From NCBI GenBank assembly GCA_003566475.1, contig PXDE01000007.1:1-9638 (forward strand): a stretch of 9,638 bases of DNA, read 5' to 3'. The position numbers and the translations under genes were made by a program. Shown piece after piece: positions 1-7,311 of this stretch. Every line of letters begins with the position of its first letter. The stretch's first letter is position 1. The DNA is from PVC group bacterium (GTDB taxonomy: Bacteria; Verrucomicrobiota; Kiritimatiellia; SS1-B-03-39; PXDE01). The notes beneath the pieces are model-generated. The model was not told the DNA's origin, did not search any database, and saw only the letters and a program-made list of their open reading frames with translations.

Positions 1-1
1 C

Positions 2-529
2 CCTCTGACGACCGCGCCGCCGCCGCCGTCCCCGCCGCGTCCTCCCCCGCCGCCCGAGCCGACGCCGGCCGCCCGGCCCGCGCGACCCGTTCCGCCCGCT
101 CCGGAACTCCGCCCGCGGGTCCGCCCCCTGCCCGCCCCGCCTTTGCCTGGGGATTCGATGGGCTTCGACGCCGCCATCGTGGCCGCCCTGCCCGCCTTCG
201 CGGTCGCCGGCCCGCCGCCCGCCGCGGAGACGGTGTTCGAGCTGGCCCACCTAGACCAGCCCCCGCACCCCCGCCGAACGCCAGCCCCGCTCTATCCGCC
301 CGCCGCCCGGACCCGGCGCGTCGAGGGCATGGTCCACCTCGAGTTCATCGTAGGCGCGGAGGGTCAGGTCGAGGAGGTCCGGGTGATCGAGTCCCACCCC
401 GGGCGCCTGTTCGTGGATGCCGCCGTCCGGGCGGTCGAGCGCTGGCGGTTCCATCCGGGAACCCGGCGGGGGGAGGCGGTCCCGGTGCGGGTCCGGCAGC
501 GTCTCGACTTCCGTCTGGAGGCCCCCTGA
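2..529 (+). CDS. TonB-family energy transducer, C-terminal part (5' end outside window)
   Basis: The frame is open from base 2 to the TGA at 527-529, giving 175 residues with no N-terminal membrane anchor, so the gene begins upstream. The first ~47 residues are dominated by Pro, Ala and Arg, the usual periplasm-spanning linker of TonB. A linker-to-domain transition (FELAHLDQPP) leads to a typical TonB C-terminal domain: the 'P-x-YPP' entry near fragment residues 96-100, the EG-M-V-x-L-x-F strand, the G-Q-V-x-x-V-x-V-I-x-S strand, an A-V-R-A-V helix and the WRFHPG signature near 148-153. By family knowledge the protein carries proton-motive energy from ExbB/ExbD to TonB-dependent outer-membrane receptors. 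A TTG at 143 could be called as a start, but it would cut off the Pro-rich linker, so I reject it. The stop overlaps the ATG of the TPR gene. Confidence 0.92.
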   Translation, partial: PLTTAPPPPSPPRPPPPPEPTPAARPARPVPPAPELRPRVRPLPAPPLPGDSMGFDAAIVAALPAFAVAGPPPAAETVFELAHLDQPPHPRRTPAPLYPPAARTRRVEGMVHLEFIVGAEGQVEEVRVIESHPGRLFVDAAVRAVERWRFHPGTRRGEAVPVRVRQRLDFRLEAP

Positions 530-1812
530 TGCGTGCCGGTCCTCTCGTCCTCGCGGCCGCGCTGGCCCTGGCCGCTCCGAGCGTCGCCCGGGCCCAGCGG
601 CCCGACCCCCAGGCCCCCACCGTCACCCCATCGGAGGCCGCCCTGCTGGCCGAAGTCGAGAGCCTGCGGGCGGAGCGGCCCGAGGCCGCCCTGGCCCTGC
701 TCGAATCGCGCCGCCGCCCGGACTCCAGCCCGGCCTTGGACCTGGCCCTGGGCAATCTGCTCGCCGAGGCCGACCGGCTGGACGAAGCCGAGGCCGCCTT
801 CCGGACCGCGATCCGCAGGCATCCGGACTTCCGCGCCGCCCTGGGCAATCTCGCGCGGCTCCATCTGCTCCGAGACCAGCCGGGGCCCGCCGCCGAGGCC
901 TTTCGCCGGCTCCTGGCCCTCGATCCCGCCGATCCGGACACCCTCCACCTTCTGGGCCAGGCCCTGCTCGGGCTCGACCAGCCGGTCTCCGCCGAGACCG
1001 CCTTCCGCCAGGCCCTGCTGCACGGAGGGCCCGAGGCCGAGGTCCGCGCCGGACTGGTCCAGGCCCTGATCGGCCAGGAGCGCCTGGACGAAGCGGCGGC
1101 CCTGCTCAGGGAGATGACCGCCCGCTCGCCCCATCGGGCCCTGCCCTGGAGGCTGCGGGCCGGGGTGAGCCTCAACCGCGGAGAACCCGACCGGGCCCTG
1201 GTCGAGATCGAGACCGCCCGACGGCTGGGGCTGGCCGACACCGACATGCTGCGGTGGCAGGGCGACCTCTATCTCGGCCGGGGCCAGCCCGGCGAGGCGG
1301 CGGTCGCCTACGAGCGCGCCTTCGCCATCGGGGAGGGCCCGCCCGACGCTCTCCTGCGGGCGGCCCGGGCCTGGGCGGAGGCGGGGGATCTGACCCGGGC
1401 CTCCGGTCTGCTCGAGCGGATCCCCGCGGAGGAGATCGATCCGGCTGCGCGCCGGAGCCGGCTTCTGCTGAGGGCCGAGCTGGCCCGCCTCGCCGAGGAT
1501 CCGGTCGAAGCCCGGAAGGCGCTGGAAGAGCTGGTGGCCGAGGATCCGGGCCAGGGCCGGGCCATGCTGGAACTGGGCCGCCTGGCCGCCGATGCCGGTC
1601 AGACCGAGGAGGCCCTCCTCTGGTTCGAGCGGGCGGGACGGATCGCGGGCTACGAGGCCGCGTCGCGGGTGGAGCAAGCCCGCATCGAGGCCGCGCGGCG
1701 GCGGTTCGGAACCGCCGCCGACCGGGTCGAGGAAGCTCTGGCGTTCGATCCCACTCCGGCTCTGGAGAGATACCGCGACCAGCTCCGCCGCCTCGCCGAA
1801 ATCGAGGAATGA
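529..1812 (+). CDS. Periplasmic tetratricopeptide-repeat (TPR) protein next to TonB
   Basis: This is a 427-residue protein. Residues 1-22 look like a Sec signal peptide (Arg2, hydrophobic LVLAAALALAA core, cleavage after ARA before Gln23). The mature part is almost all TPR-like helix pairs, with W/L-G-A-F-P spacing visible at roughly 72-99, 103-133, 137-165, 172-199, 204-234, 238-268 and 274-301, and weaker repeats to about 410. There is no catalytic motif, so a scaffold role is inferred. The start is supported by GGAGG at 517-521, seven bases before the ATG, and by the TGATG overlap, which points to translational coupling to TonB. TPR proteins commonly follow exbB-exbD-tonB sets, so it may assist the TonB system or its receptors; the partner is unknown. 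Confidence 0.9.
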   Translation: MRAGPLVLAAALALAAPSVARAQRPDPQAPTVTPSEAALLAEVESLRAERPEAALALLESRRRPDSSPALDLALGNLLAEADRLDEAEAAFRTAIRRHPDFRAALGNLARLHLLRDQPGPAAEAFRRLLALDPADPDTLHLLGQALLGLDQPVSAETAFRQALLHGGPEAEVRAGLVQALIGQERLDEAAALLREMTARSPHRALPWRLRAGVSLNRGEPDRALVEIETARRLGLADTDMLRWQGDLYLGRGQPGEAAVAYERAFAIGEGPPDALLRAARAWAEAGDLTRASGLLERIPAEEIDPAARRSRLLLRAELARLAEDPVEARKALEELVAEDPGQGRAMLELGRLAADAGQTEEALLWFERAGRIAGYEAASRVEQARIEAARRRFGTAADRVEEALAFDPTPALERYRDQLRRLAEIEE

Positions 1813-1817
1813 CCCCT

Positions 1818-1832
1818 CGCCCTTCGCGGGCG
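1818..1832. terminator. Weak GC hairpin between convergent genes
   Basis: CGCCC (1818-1822) pairs with GGGCG (1828-1832) across a five-base loop, six bases after the TPR stop and in the 48-base gap between two convergent genes. The position suits a bidirectional terminator, but the stem is only 5 bp and no T-tract follows, so chance in GC-rich DNA is quite possible. Confidence 0.2.
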
Positions 1833-1860
1833 GCCGGACGACGGTGAGACCGGGGGCCGT

Positions 1861-2298
1861 TCAGGATCCGGTCGGGAGGTCCAGATACGGCCGGAGCACC
1901 GGACAGGAGACGCAGGCCATGGTGGGCGAGCCGATATGCTCCCGCTGGCGGCGGCAGTCGGACTGGGACAGCAGCCAGCAGAGGCGGCCGTCGCCGACCC
2001 GACCGCACATGCAGGTCTCCCGCACCGAGGCCGGGCAGTTCATCACCTCCCAGCAGGGAGAGCGCGACAGCCCGTCGTTCCCGCCTGCCCGCTTCATGAC
2101 CACGAAGGTCAGCAGCAGTTTCAGCGTCCGTTCGGGAATCTCGCGCCAGCCCTGCTCGTAGCTCTCGACCGCCTTCTTGGACACCCCCAGCGCCCGGGCC
2201 ACCTCGGCCTGGGTCATGTCCATGCGCTCCCGAAGCAGGCGGAACACCTCCGATGGGGTGTGCTCGGGCGCCGAAGCGGATGAGGTGGACGTGGGCAT
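1861..2298 (-). CDS. HTH regulator with Cys-rich two-CW type C-terminal domain
   Basis: The product is 145 residues from the ATG at 2298. Residues ~15-58 form an XRE/Cro-like helix-turn-helix (EVFRLLRERMDMTQAEVARA, then LGVSKKAVESYEQGW). Residues 81-135 hold a Cys-rich domain with two Cys-Trp pairs: C82-W83, C88, C96, C98, C107-W108, C115, C129 and C132, ending in CPVL. I recognise this arrangement from uncharacterised HTH proteins called 'two-CW domain' proteins. Eight Cys in CxC, CxxC and spaced patterns suggest a metal (Zn or Fe-S) or redox-sensing role, which is inference. The frame stays open upstream to 2697, but that part is low-complexity and repeat-derived, so the ATG at 2298 is preferred although no good ribosome site precedes it. 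It is convergent with the TPR gene and likely a stand-alone transcription unit. Confidence 0.85.
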   Translation of the reverse strand: MPTSTSSASAPEHTPSEVFRLLRERMDMTQAEVARALGVSKKAVESYEQGWREIPERTLKLLLTFVVMKRAGGNDGLSRSPCWEVMNCPASVRETCMCGRVGDGRLCWLLSQSDCRRQREHIGSPTMACVSCPVLRPYLDLPTGS

Positions 2299-2444
2299 GG
2301 CGGTTGCGTTCAGCCTACGCGGTCCCCGGGCGCGGTCAAGTCCCGCGCAGTCCCTGGCGCTGCAGCGTGGGTGTTCAGGGGTCAGTGCAGGCCGCTGGCA
2401 CGGTGAGCCAGCCGGATGAAGGGTGAGACGGCACGCTGGAGGAA

Positions 2445-2508
2445 ACGGCTGGAAGCCGTTTCTACGAGTGGCGCGTGCTCGGGCTCCGTAGCTACGGCTT
2501 CCAGCCGT
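2445..2508. repeat. REPIN-like element: two inverted hairpins with inward GTAG feet
   Basis: Two 15-base words are exact reverse complements: ACGGCTGGAAGCCGT at 2445-2459 and ACGGCTTCCAGCCGT at 2494-2508. Each is itself a hairpin (stem ACGGCT/AGCCGT, three-base loop). On its own strand each hairpin is preceded, two bases away, by GTAG: plus-strand GTAG at 2488-2491 and minus-strand GTAG at 2465-2462 (read as CTAC on plus). A GTAG-type tetranucleotide at the 5' foot of a hairpin is the hallmark of REP sequences recognised by RAYT transposases, and an inverted pair is the REPIN/BIME arrangement. The GTAG of the right arm also lies in a perfect 12-base palindrome, CCGTAGCTACGG (2486-2497). Genome-wide copy number, needed for formal proof, cannot be seen here. 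Confidence 0.72.
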
Positions 2509-2640
2509 GGCACCCATCGTGTTGCGCGGGCAAACCGTGGTTTTGATCTTATCCTGCTGGAGAGAATGGTCTTGTGGAGAAACGGCCCGTTGGTGTCTCA
2601 GAGCAGTCTCTGCCGTGCAGTCCGCAATCCCGTCCACCTC

Positions 2641-2654
2641 GACATTCGACATTC
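2641..2654. repeat. Two tandem GACATTC copies
   Basis: GACATTC occurs twice head to tail at 2641-2647 and 2648-2654. It lies between the REPIN-like element and the CA-rich tandem repeat and contributes to the low-complexity character of this gap. No function is apparent. Confidence 0.55.
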
Positions 2655-2670
2655 TGCGGTTCTTCGGTTT

Positions 2671-2736
2671 CCCCACACCCCACATCCCACACCCCACATC
2701 TCACAACCCCCGTCCCCCCATCCACCCATCCTCCCC
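2671..2736 (-). other. Tandem G-quadruplex motifs on the minus strand, with 14-base repeat
   Basis: The plus strand here has a single G in 66 bases, so the minus strand is made of G-runs. Plus-strand C-runs at 2671-2674, 2678-2681, 2686-2688 and 2692-2695, with 3-4 base spacers, form one canonical four-tract motif. Runs at 2707-2711, 2714-2719, 2725-2727 and 2733-2736, with 2-5 base spacers, form a second. The first lies in a 14-base tandem repeat (CACACCCCACATCC from 2674, repeated from 2688, a third partial copy from 2702). The G-strand is the coding strand of the dehydrogenase that stops at 2748, so its mRNA would carry both motifs just after the stop codon. They could affect transcript end or stability, or simply be slippage-prone low-complexity DNA. 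Confidence 0.6.
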
Positions 2737-2747
2737 AGCAGGCCAGG

Positions 2748-5570
2748 TCACCCGGCCGGCCGCAGCACCTCGACCACATGCCGCGCCTCGACGCCGCACT
2801 CCTCCCGGAGCTGGTGCCGGCAGGAGAACCCGTTGGCGATCACGATGTCGCCGGGCTCACGGGCGCGGACGGCCGGGAACAGACGGTCCTCGCCGATCGT
2901 CCGCGACAGGTCGGCATGACGGTAGCCGAAGGAGCCGGCCATACCGCAGCACCCGGCCGGGATCACCCGGGCGCCGGGCAGCAGGCGCCCCACGTGGTCG
3001 AGCCCGAACCCCGCCTTCTCGTGGCAGTGCCCATGCACCAGAAACACGCCCTCCTCGGCTCTCACCGCGACCTCCCGCCGGGCCAGGAAGCGGTCGACCA
3101 TGTCCACGCGGGCCGCGATGCGCTCGCCCAGTGCCGCGTCCGCGACGAGATCGGGCAGATCCTCGGCCAGGGCCGAGGCGCAGCTCGGCTCCAGGCAAAG
3201 GATGGGGATGTCGCCGGTGGCGTCGAGATCGCGGAGCAGCGTCTCCCCCCGCCGGGCCGCGCGGTCGAGCAGCCCCTGGGAGATCGCGGCCCGCTGGGCG
3301 TCGCCGCCGAACACGGGCAGGACACGGAACCCGAAGCCCTCCAGCAAGGTCCGGGCCGCCTCGGCGATCCGCGGCTCGCAGGCGTCCACATAGGCGTCGA
3401 CGAAGAGCACCACGTCCCCGGCCGTCCCGGCCGCCGACGGCCGACCCCGCCACGCCCGGTGCGCGGGATGGCGGGCCAGCGACGGCAGGCGCCGGCTGCG
3501 GTCCACTCCGCCCATCCGGGCCATCAGCCACCGGGCTGGCGGCGACCGCTGAAGGAGATTGAACACTGGCGCCCATGGCCCCGCCCCGCGGGCCGCCAGG
3601 TCCGGCCAGGTCGCCGCCAGCCTGGCCGCCCGGGAAACGCCGCGCGCAAGGTGCCGCTGGTGCAGGGCCTCGGCCTTGAGCCGGGCCATGTCCACCTCGT
3701 TGGGGCACTCCGACGCGCAGGCCCGGCAGCTCAGGCAGAGCTCGAGCACCTCGTGCAGCCCGTCCGAGGCCAGCGCGGCCCGGAGGTCGCCTCCGGCAAG
3801 CTGACCCGAAATGGCCAGGCGCAGGGCGTTAGCCCGGCCCCGGGTGGAGTCGGGCTCGCAGCGGGTGGCCATGTAGGACGGGCACATCACCCCGGACCCG
3901 ATCTTCCGGCAGGCCCCCACCCCGTTGCACTGCTCGATGGCGCGGGTCAGCCCGCCCTGCCGCCGGAACCGGAAGCGCGACATCCCGTCGGCGGCGCGGG
4001 TGGCCTCGGCGTAGCCCGGCGTGTGGTAGCGGAGGTGCTCGGTCATGCCCGGCGGCTCGACGATCTTGCCGGGGTTCAGAATGCCCTGGGGATCGAACAG
4101 GGCCTTCACCTCCCGGAAGGCGCGGGTCAGCTCGTGGCCGAAGGCCCGCTCGATGAACTCGCCGCGCACCAGCCCGTCGCCGTGCTCGCCCGACCACGCC
4201 CCCCCGTAGGCCTGGCAGAGGGCGAAGGCGGCGTCGGCGATGCGCTTCATCCGGGCCACGTCCTCGGGCAGGTGCAGATCGAGCATGGGCCGCACGTGGA
4301 GCAGGCCCACCGAGGCGTGGGCGTAAAGCGACACCGGAACCTCCTCGCGTCGGCAGATCTCCAGCACCTGGCTGATGTAGGCGGCCAGATGGGGGAGCGG
4401 AATGGCCGCGTCCTCGATAAAGGCCATCCCCTTGCGCGGCCCGGGGGTGTTGGTGATGAGCCCCAGCCCCAGCTTCCGGACCTCCCAGACCCGGGCCTGG
4501 GCGGCGGGGTCGGTGATCACCGGCCAGGCCGTCCCCTGTCCGGCCGCCCGCAGCTCCTCCGCCACCCGGCGGGCGGACGCCTCGGCGTCCTCCGGGGTAG
4601 GGCCGTCCATCTCGATCAGGAGGATCGTCTCAGGCTCGCCATCGATGAACCCGGCCAGGTGCCGGGTGGTCGCGTTGCGCCGGGCCTCGCGGATGACCAC
4701 CCCGTCCATCAGCTCCACGGCCAGCGGGGCGTGGGCGACGATCGGCTCCACGCTCTTCAGGGCGTCGCCCAGGCGGGCGTAATGCGCGGCCACCAGCGCG
4801 GTGGCGGCGGGCCGGGGGACCAGCCGGACCTTGGCCTCGAGCACCACGGCCAGGGTTCCCTCGCTTCCGCACAGGAGCCGGGCCAGGTTCCAGGACTCCG
4901 GGTCGTCCAGGAACGCGTCCAGGGCGTAGCCGCCCACCCGGCGCAGGGTCTTGGGGAACCGGGCCCGGATCAGGTCGCGTCGGGGCTCGACCACCTGGAG
5001 CAGTCCCTCCCGGAGATGCCCGGGCGCCTGGCCGGGGGCCAGCTCGGCCACCGTGCCATTGGCCAGCGCCACCTTCAGCTCGAGCACATGCTCGGACGTC
5101 ATCCCGTACCGGATGGAGTGCGTCCCGGCGGAATTGTTGCCGATCATCCCGCCTACGGTGGCCCGGTTGCCGGTGGCCGGGTCCGGCGCGAACTGCAGGC
5201 CGTGCCGGGCCGCCTCGGCGTCGAGGTGGTCCCGCACCACCCCGGGCTGCACCCGGGCCCAGCCTTCGTCGGGCCGGATCTCGAGAATGCGGGAGAAATG
5301 CTCCGACAGGTCGAGCACGATCCCCGGGCCGTGGGTCTGGCCGCTCAGCGAGGTGCCCGCGCCGCGGGCGGTCACCGGCACCTGGTGCGCCGAGGCGATC
5401 CGCAGGACGGTGTAGACCGCCGCCTCGTCCCGCGGCACCACCACCGCCCGGGGCACGATCTGGTAGTGGCTGGCGTCGGTGGCGTAGATCCCGCGCCACA
5501 CCTCGCCGTCCTCCACCTGTCCGGGGAGGGCCTCGCGGAGCGCGTTCAGCCAGGCCGGGGTCTGATCCAT
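2748..5570 (-). CDS. Fused FAD/Fe-S D-2-hydroxyacid dehydrogenase (Dld-II / YdiJ-like)
   Basis: This 940-residue protein joins a GlcD-like flavin half to a GlcF-like iron-sulfur half. The PCMH-type FAD domain shows ARGAGTSLSGQ (68-78), GGMIGNNSAGTHSIRYG (140-156) and CGSEGTLAVV (234-243). The FAD-oxidase C domain shows YAH (416-418), H425 and SGEHGDG (460-466), which usually supply substrate and metal ligands, and ends at NPGKIV (499-504). Two Fe-S sites follow: C548, C554 and C563-P, then CxxCxxCxxxCP (C612, C615, C618, C622). Two CCG-type segments come last (C731, C792/C797, HGHCH 846-850, CC 874-875, C917). The family oxidises D-lactate, D-2-hydroxyglutarate or glycolate and passes electrons to the respiratory chain. 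The length is close to Shewanella-type Dld-II and shorter than E. coli YdiJ, so D-lactate is a reasonable first guess, but substrate cannot be read from sequence. No clear Shine-Dalgarno precedes the ATG at 5570. Confidence 0.95.
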   Translation of the reverse strand: MDQTPAWLNALREALPGQVEDGEVWRGIYATDASHYQIVPRAVVVPRDEAAVYTVLRIASAHQVPVTARGAGTSLSGQTHGPGIVLDLSEHFSRILEIRPDEGWARVQPGVVRDHLDAEAARHGLQFAPDPATGNRATVGGMIGNNSAGTHSIRYGMTSEHVLELKVALANGTVAELAPGQAPGHLREGLLQVVEPRRDLIRARFPKTLRRVGGYALDAFLDDPESWNLARLLCGSEGTLAVVLEAKVRLVPRPAATALVAAHYARLGDALKSVEPIVAHAPLAVELMDGVVIREARRNATTRHLAGFIDGEPETILLIEMDGPTPEDAEASARRVAEELRAAGQGTAWPVITDPAAQARVWEVRKLGLGLITNTPGPRKGMAFIEDAAIPLPHLAAYISQVLEICRREEVPVSLYAHASVGLLHVRPMLDLHLPEDVARMKRIADAAFALCQAYGGAWSGEHGDGLVRGEFIERAFGHELTRAFREVKALFDPQGILNPGKIVEPPGMTEHLRYHTPGYAEATRAADGMSRFRFRRQGGLTRAIEQCNGVGACRKIGSGVMCPSYMATRCEPDSTRGRANALRLAISGQLAGGDLRAALASDGLHEVLELCLSCRACASECPNEVDMARLKAEALHQRHLARGVSRAARLAATWPDLAARGAGPWAPVFNLLQRSPPARWLMARMGGVDRSRRLPSLARHPAHRAWRGRPSAAGTAGDVVLFVDAYVDACEPRIAEAARTLLEGFGFRVLPVFGGDAQRAAISQGLLDRAARRGETLLRDLDATGDIPILCLEPSCASALAEDLPDLVADAALGERIAARVDMVDRFLARREVAVRAEEGVFLVHGHCHEKAGFGLDHVGRLLPGARVIPAGCCGMAGSFGYRHADLSRTIGEDRLFPAVRAREPGDIVIANGFSCRHQLREECGVEARHVVEVLRPAG

Positions 5571-5595
5571 GCCGGCATGGTACCGGAATCGCGGG

Positions 5596-5611
5596 CCGGA
5601 TGCACATCCGG
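5596..5611 (-). terminator. Hairpin between glycosyltransferase and dehydrogenase genes
   Basis: CCGGAT (5596-5601) and ATCCGG (5606-5611) make a perfect 6-bp stem with a four-base loop, six bases after the glycosyltransferase stop on the minus strand. No T-run follows in that direction, so it is not a classic intrinsic terminator. It may attenuate transcription, mark an RNA-processing point or have no role. Confidence 0.3.
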
Positions 5612-5616
5612 TCTGT

Positions 5617-7311
5617 TCAGGGCATCAGCTCCCACACCGAGATCGGCCGCATGTGGGCGGAGTCGTGCCGGTGGACCTGGCGGTACTCCACCCCCTCCGT
5701 CCATTCGGGGATGTGCTTCTCCATGTACGACGACACATCCACCACGTGGGTCACCTCCCGCTCCCGCAGGTAGTCCCCTAGACGCCGGCCCGAACGGATC
5801 ACCCCGGCGATCTCGTTGTTGATGAGGCCGTCGAGGTTGATCACCGTCCGTCCGGAATGCCATCCGTAGATCCCGGAATTCCAGGCGGCCAGGCGGGCTT
5901 CCTCGGGCAGGTGCTCGCGAATCCAGGCGGCCGTTTCGATCATGTCGCGCTGGTTCTGGTGCCGGCCCCGGACCGCCTTCACGGCGAGATAGCCATACGA
6001 TTCGAGCGCGGTGAGGGCGAGCAGGAGGGGGGCCAGGCGCCGATACCGCCCTCCCCGCCGCGCCGCCGCCGCCAGCAGGCCGGCGGCAAGAAGGCTGAGG
6101 GTGACCAGGCCCGGGGTATAGTACCAGGTCCAGGTCTTGGGGAGCCCCACGCTGTAGGCCAGGCCGAGGGCCAGCGGGAACAGCCAGAGCAGGTGCAGGA
6201 TCCAGCGGCCTTCCCGGGGGTTCCGGAGCGGGGTGGCCGGGCGGGGCCCGGGCGCGACTGGGAGCAGATACTTCAGCGACGGCACCTTGAACAGGGACTT
6301 CACCAGCCAGGTGCCCAGGATCCCGCCCGAGAACCAGACCGTGCCCCAGAGCCCCAGGCCCTCGGTGGCGGAGGCCCGCCAGATCCGCTTCATCTGAGCG
6401 CTGCCCTGGATCCAGGTTCCGGTGTGATGCCGGGCGAAGGCGAGCCAGACCAGGAACGGCAGCAGCGCCACGCCGATGAACACCGCGCCTTCGAGGACGG
6501 CGCGGCCCAGTTCCCGGCTCCATGCCGGCCGGTCCGACCCGGCGGCCGGGCGGAGGACGGGGGCCAGCCGGACCAGGGCCCGCAGGCCCGCCACCAGGGG
6601 CAGCAGGAGCAGGGCGTCGGTCCGTCCCAGCACGCAGACCCCGGCCAGCACTCCGCATCCGGCGAGGCGGCCCAGGCTCATGCTGGCGGAGGCCCCGGCC
6701 AGCGCGGCCAGGAACGCCGCCAGAGCGAACGCATAGACCGCGCCCTCCATGCCGGTGCCGACCAGCAGCAGGGCGTTGGGGTTGCTGAACCACAGGATGG
6801 CTGCCCACCGGCCCGCCGATGGGTTCCACAACCGCCGACCGGCCATGCCGAGAAGCGCCCCCGCCCCCAGAAACGCGAGGCTGTTGAGGATCTTGGAGGC
6901 GAGCACCAGCCCCGGCCGACCGAGTCCCAATCCCCGCCGCAGCCCGGCCAGCAGAAAGGCGTAGAGCGGATGGAAGCCCGTCGTCCAGGTGATGCCGTCG
7001 AACGTCGGCCCCCGCCCCTCGGCGAGGTGTTCGGCCACCCCGAAGTAGTAATAGGCGTCGTCGGAGAGGAAATCCACCCGGCGAGCGGTCGGAAGCAGGC
7101 AGAACCCCAGCAGGAGGACGGCGGCTATCCCGGACACGGCCAGGAGCGCCCGCCACTCGCCGCGCGTGGACAGAATGGAGGCTCCCATGGCCGGCTCCAT
7201 GCCCGCCACCTCCGCCGGATGCGTTCGCCCCGCAACCTTCGAGGGCCCTACGATGGATGCGCATGGCCGCGCCACCGAGCCCGACCCATGCTCCTGGACG
7301 GTCCCGGTCAT
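5617..7311 (-). CDS. GT-C type integral-membrane glycosyltransferase-like protein
   Basis: The longest product is 564 residues. After a first membrane helix (about 54-74) comes an acidic loop, FLSDDAYYY (81-89), then TFDGITWTTGFHPLY (103-117). This Asp-Asp and 'TGFHPL' arrangement is typical of the GT-C (PMT/ArnT-like) superfamily, which moves sugars from polyprenyl-phosphate carriers on the outer face of the inner membrane. About nine to eleven hydrophobic segments follow up to about 445, then a soluble C-terminal domain with INLDGLINN (491-499), a motif I associate with this uncharacterised group. Acceptor and sugar are unknown. The ATG at 7311 overlaps the upstream stop (ATGA) and has GGAG eight bases before it. 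The ATG at 7200 (M38) has an even better GGAGG eight bases upstream and removes a 37-residue polar leader, so 7200 is a serious alternative start. Confidence 0.85.
   Translation of the reverse strand: MTGTVQEHGSGSVARPCASIVGPSKVAGRTHPAEVAGMEPAMGASILSTRGEWRALLAVSGIAAVLLLGFCLLPTARRVDFLSDDAYYYFGVAEHLAEGRGPTFDGITWTTGFHPLYAFLLAGLRRGLGLGRPGLVLASKILNSLAFLGAGALLGMAGRRLWNPSAGRWAAILWFSNPNALLLVGTGMEGAVYAFALAAFLAALAGASASMSLGRLAGCGVLAGVCVLGRTDALLLLPLVAGLRALVRLAPVLRPAAGSDRPAWSRELGRAVLEGAVFIGVALLPFLVWLAFARHHTGTWIQGSAQMKRIWRASATEGLGLWGTVWFSGGILGTWLVKSLFKVPSLKYLLPVAPGPRPATPLRNPREGRWILHLLWLFPLALGLAYSVGLPKTWTWYYTPGLVTLSLLAAGLLAAAARRGGRYRRLAPLLLALTALESYGYLAVKAVRGRHQNQRDMIETAAWIREHLPEEARLAAWNSGIYGWHSGRTVINLDGLINNEIAGVIRSGRRLGDYLREREVTHVVDVSSYMEKHIPEWTEGVEYRQVHRHDSAHMRPISVWELMP

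Larger units (their letters stand above)
2299..2747. other. Gene-free region with repeats between regulator and dehydrogenase
   Basis: About 450 bases lie between the start of the HTH regulator and the stop of the dehydrogenase, both on the minus strand. Base composition is visibly less G+C-rich and less codon-like than the neighbours. It holds the REPIN-like hairpin pair (2445-2508), a GACATTC direct repeat (2641-2654), a 14-base tandem repeat (from 2674) and a C-only plus-strand tract giving two G4 motifs on the minus strand. The regulator's promoter should lie here, but I could not assign -35/-10 boxes with confidence. Open frames through it are of low complexity and carry no recognisable domain. 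Confidence 0.75.

Noticed and set aside
364..1677. Minus-strand frame of 437 codons opposite the TPR gene
   Set aside because: Its translation is Gly/Pro/Gln-rich with no domain, and it lies opposite a well-supported TPR gene with signal peptide and ribosome site.
2445..2508. Intrinsic terminator or CRISPR-like repeat
   Set aside because: The hairpins lack a following T-run, there are only two inverted copies instead of a direct array with spacers, and GTAG feet fit a REP pair better.
2581..2591. Small palindrome AACGGCCCGTT
   Set aside because: Five-base arms are expected by chance in this composition and nothing near it suggests an operator.
2299..2697. Upstream extension of the HTH regulator frame
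   Set aside because: The extension covers the REPIN-like hairpins and tandem repeats, has no conserved features and is not needed for the HTH domain.
2574..5822. Very long plus-strand open frame (1082 codons) opposite the dehydrogenase gene
   Set aside because: It is antisense to a protein with full FAD and Fe-S motifs, its translation is Gly/Pro/Arg/His-rich without any domain, and such stop-free antisense frames are expected in very G+C-rich DNA.
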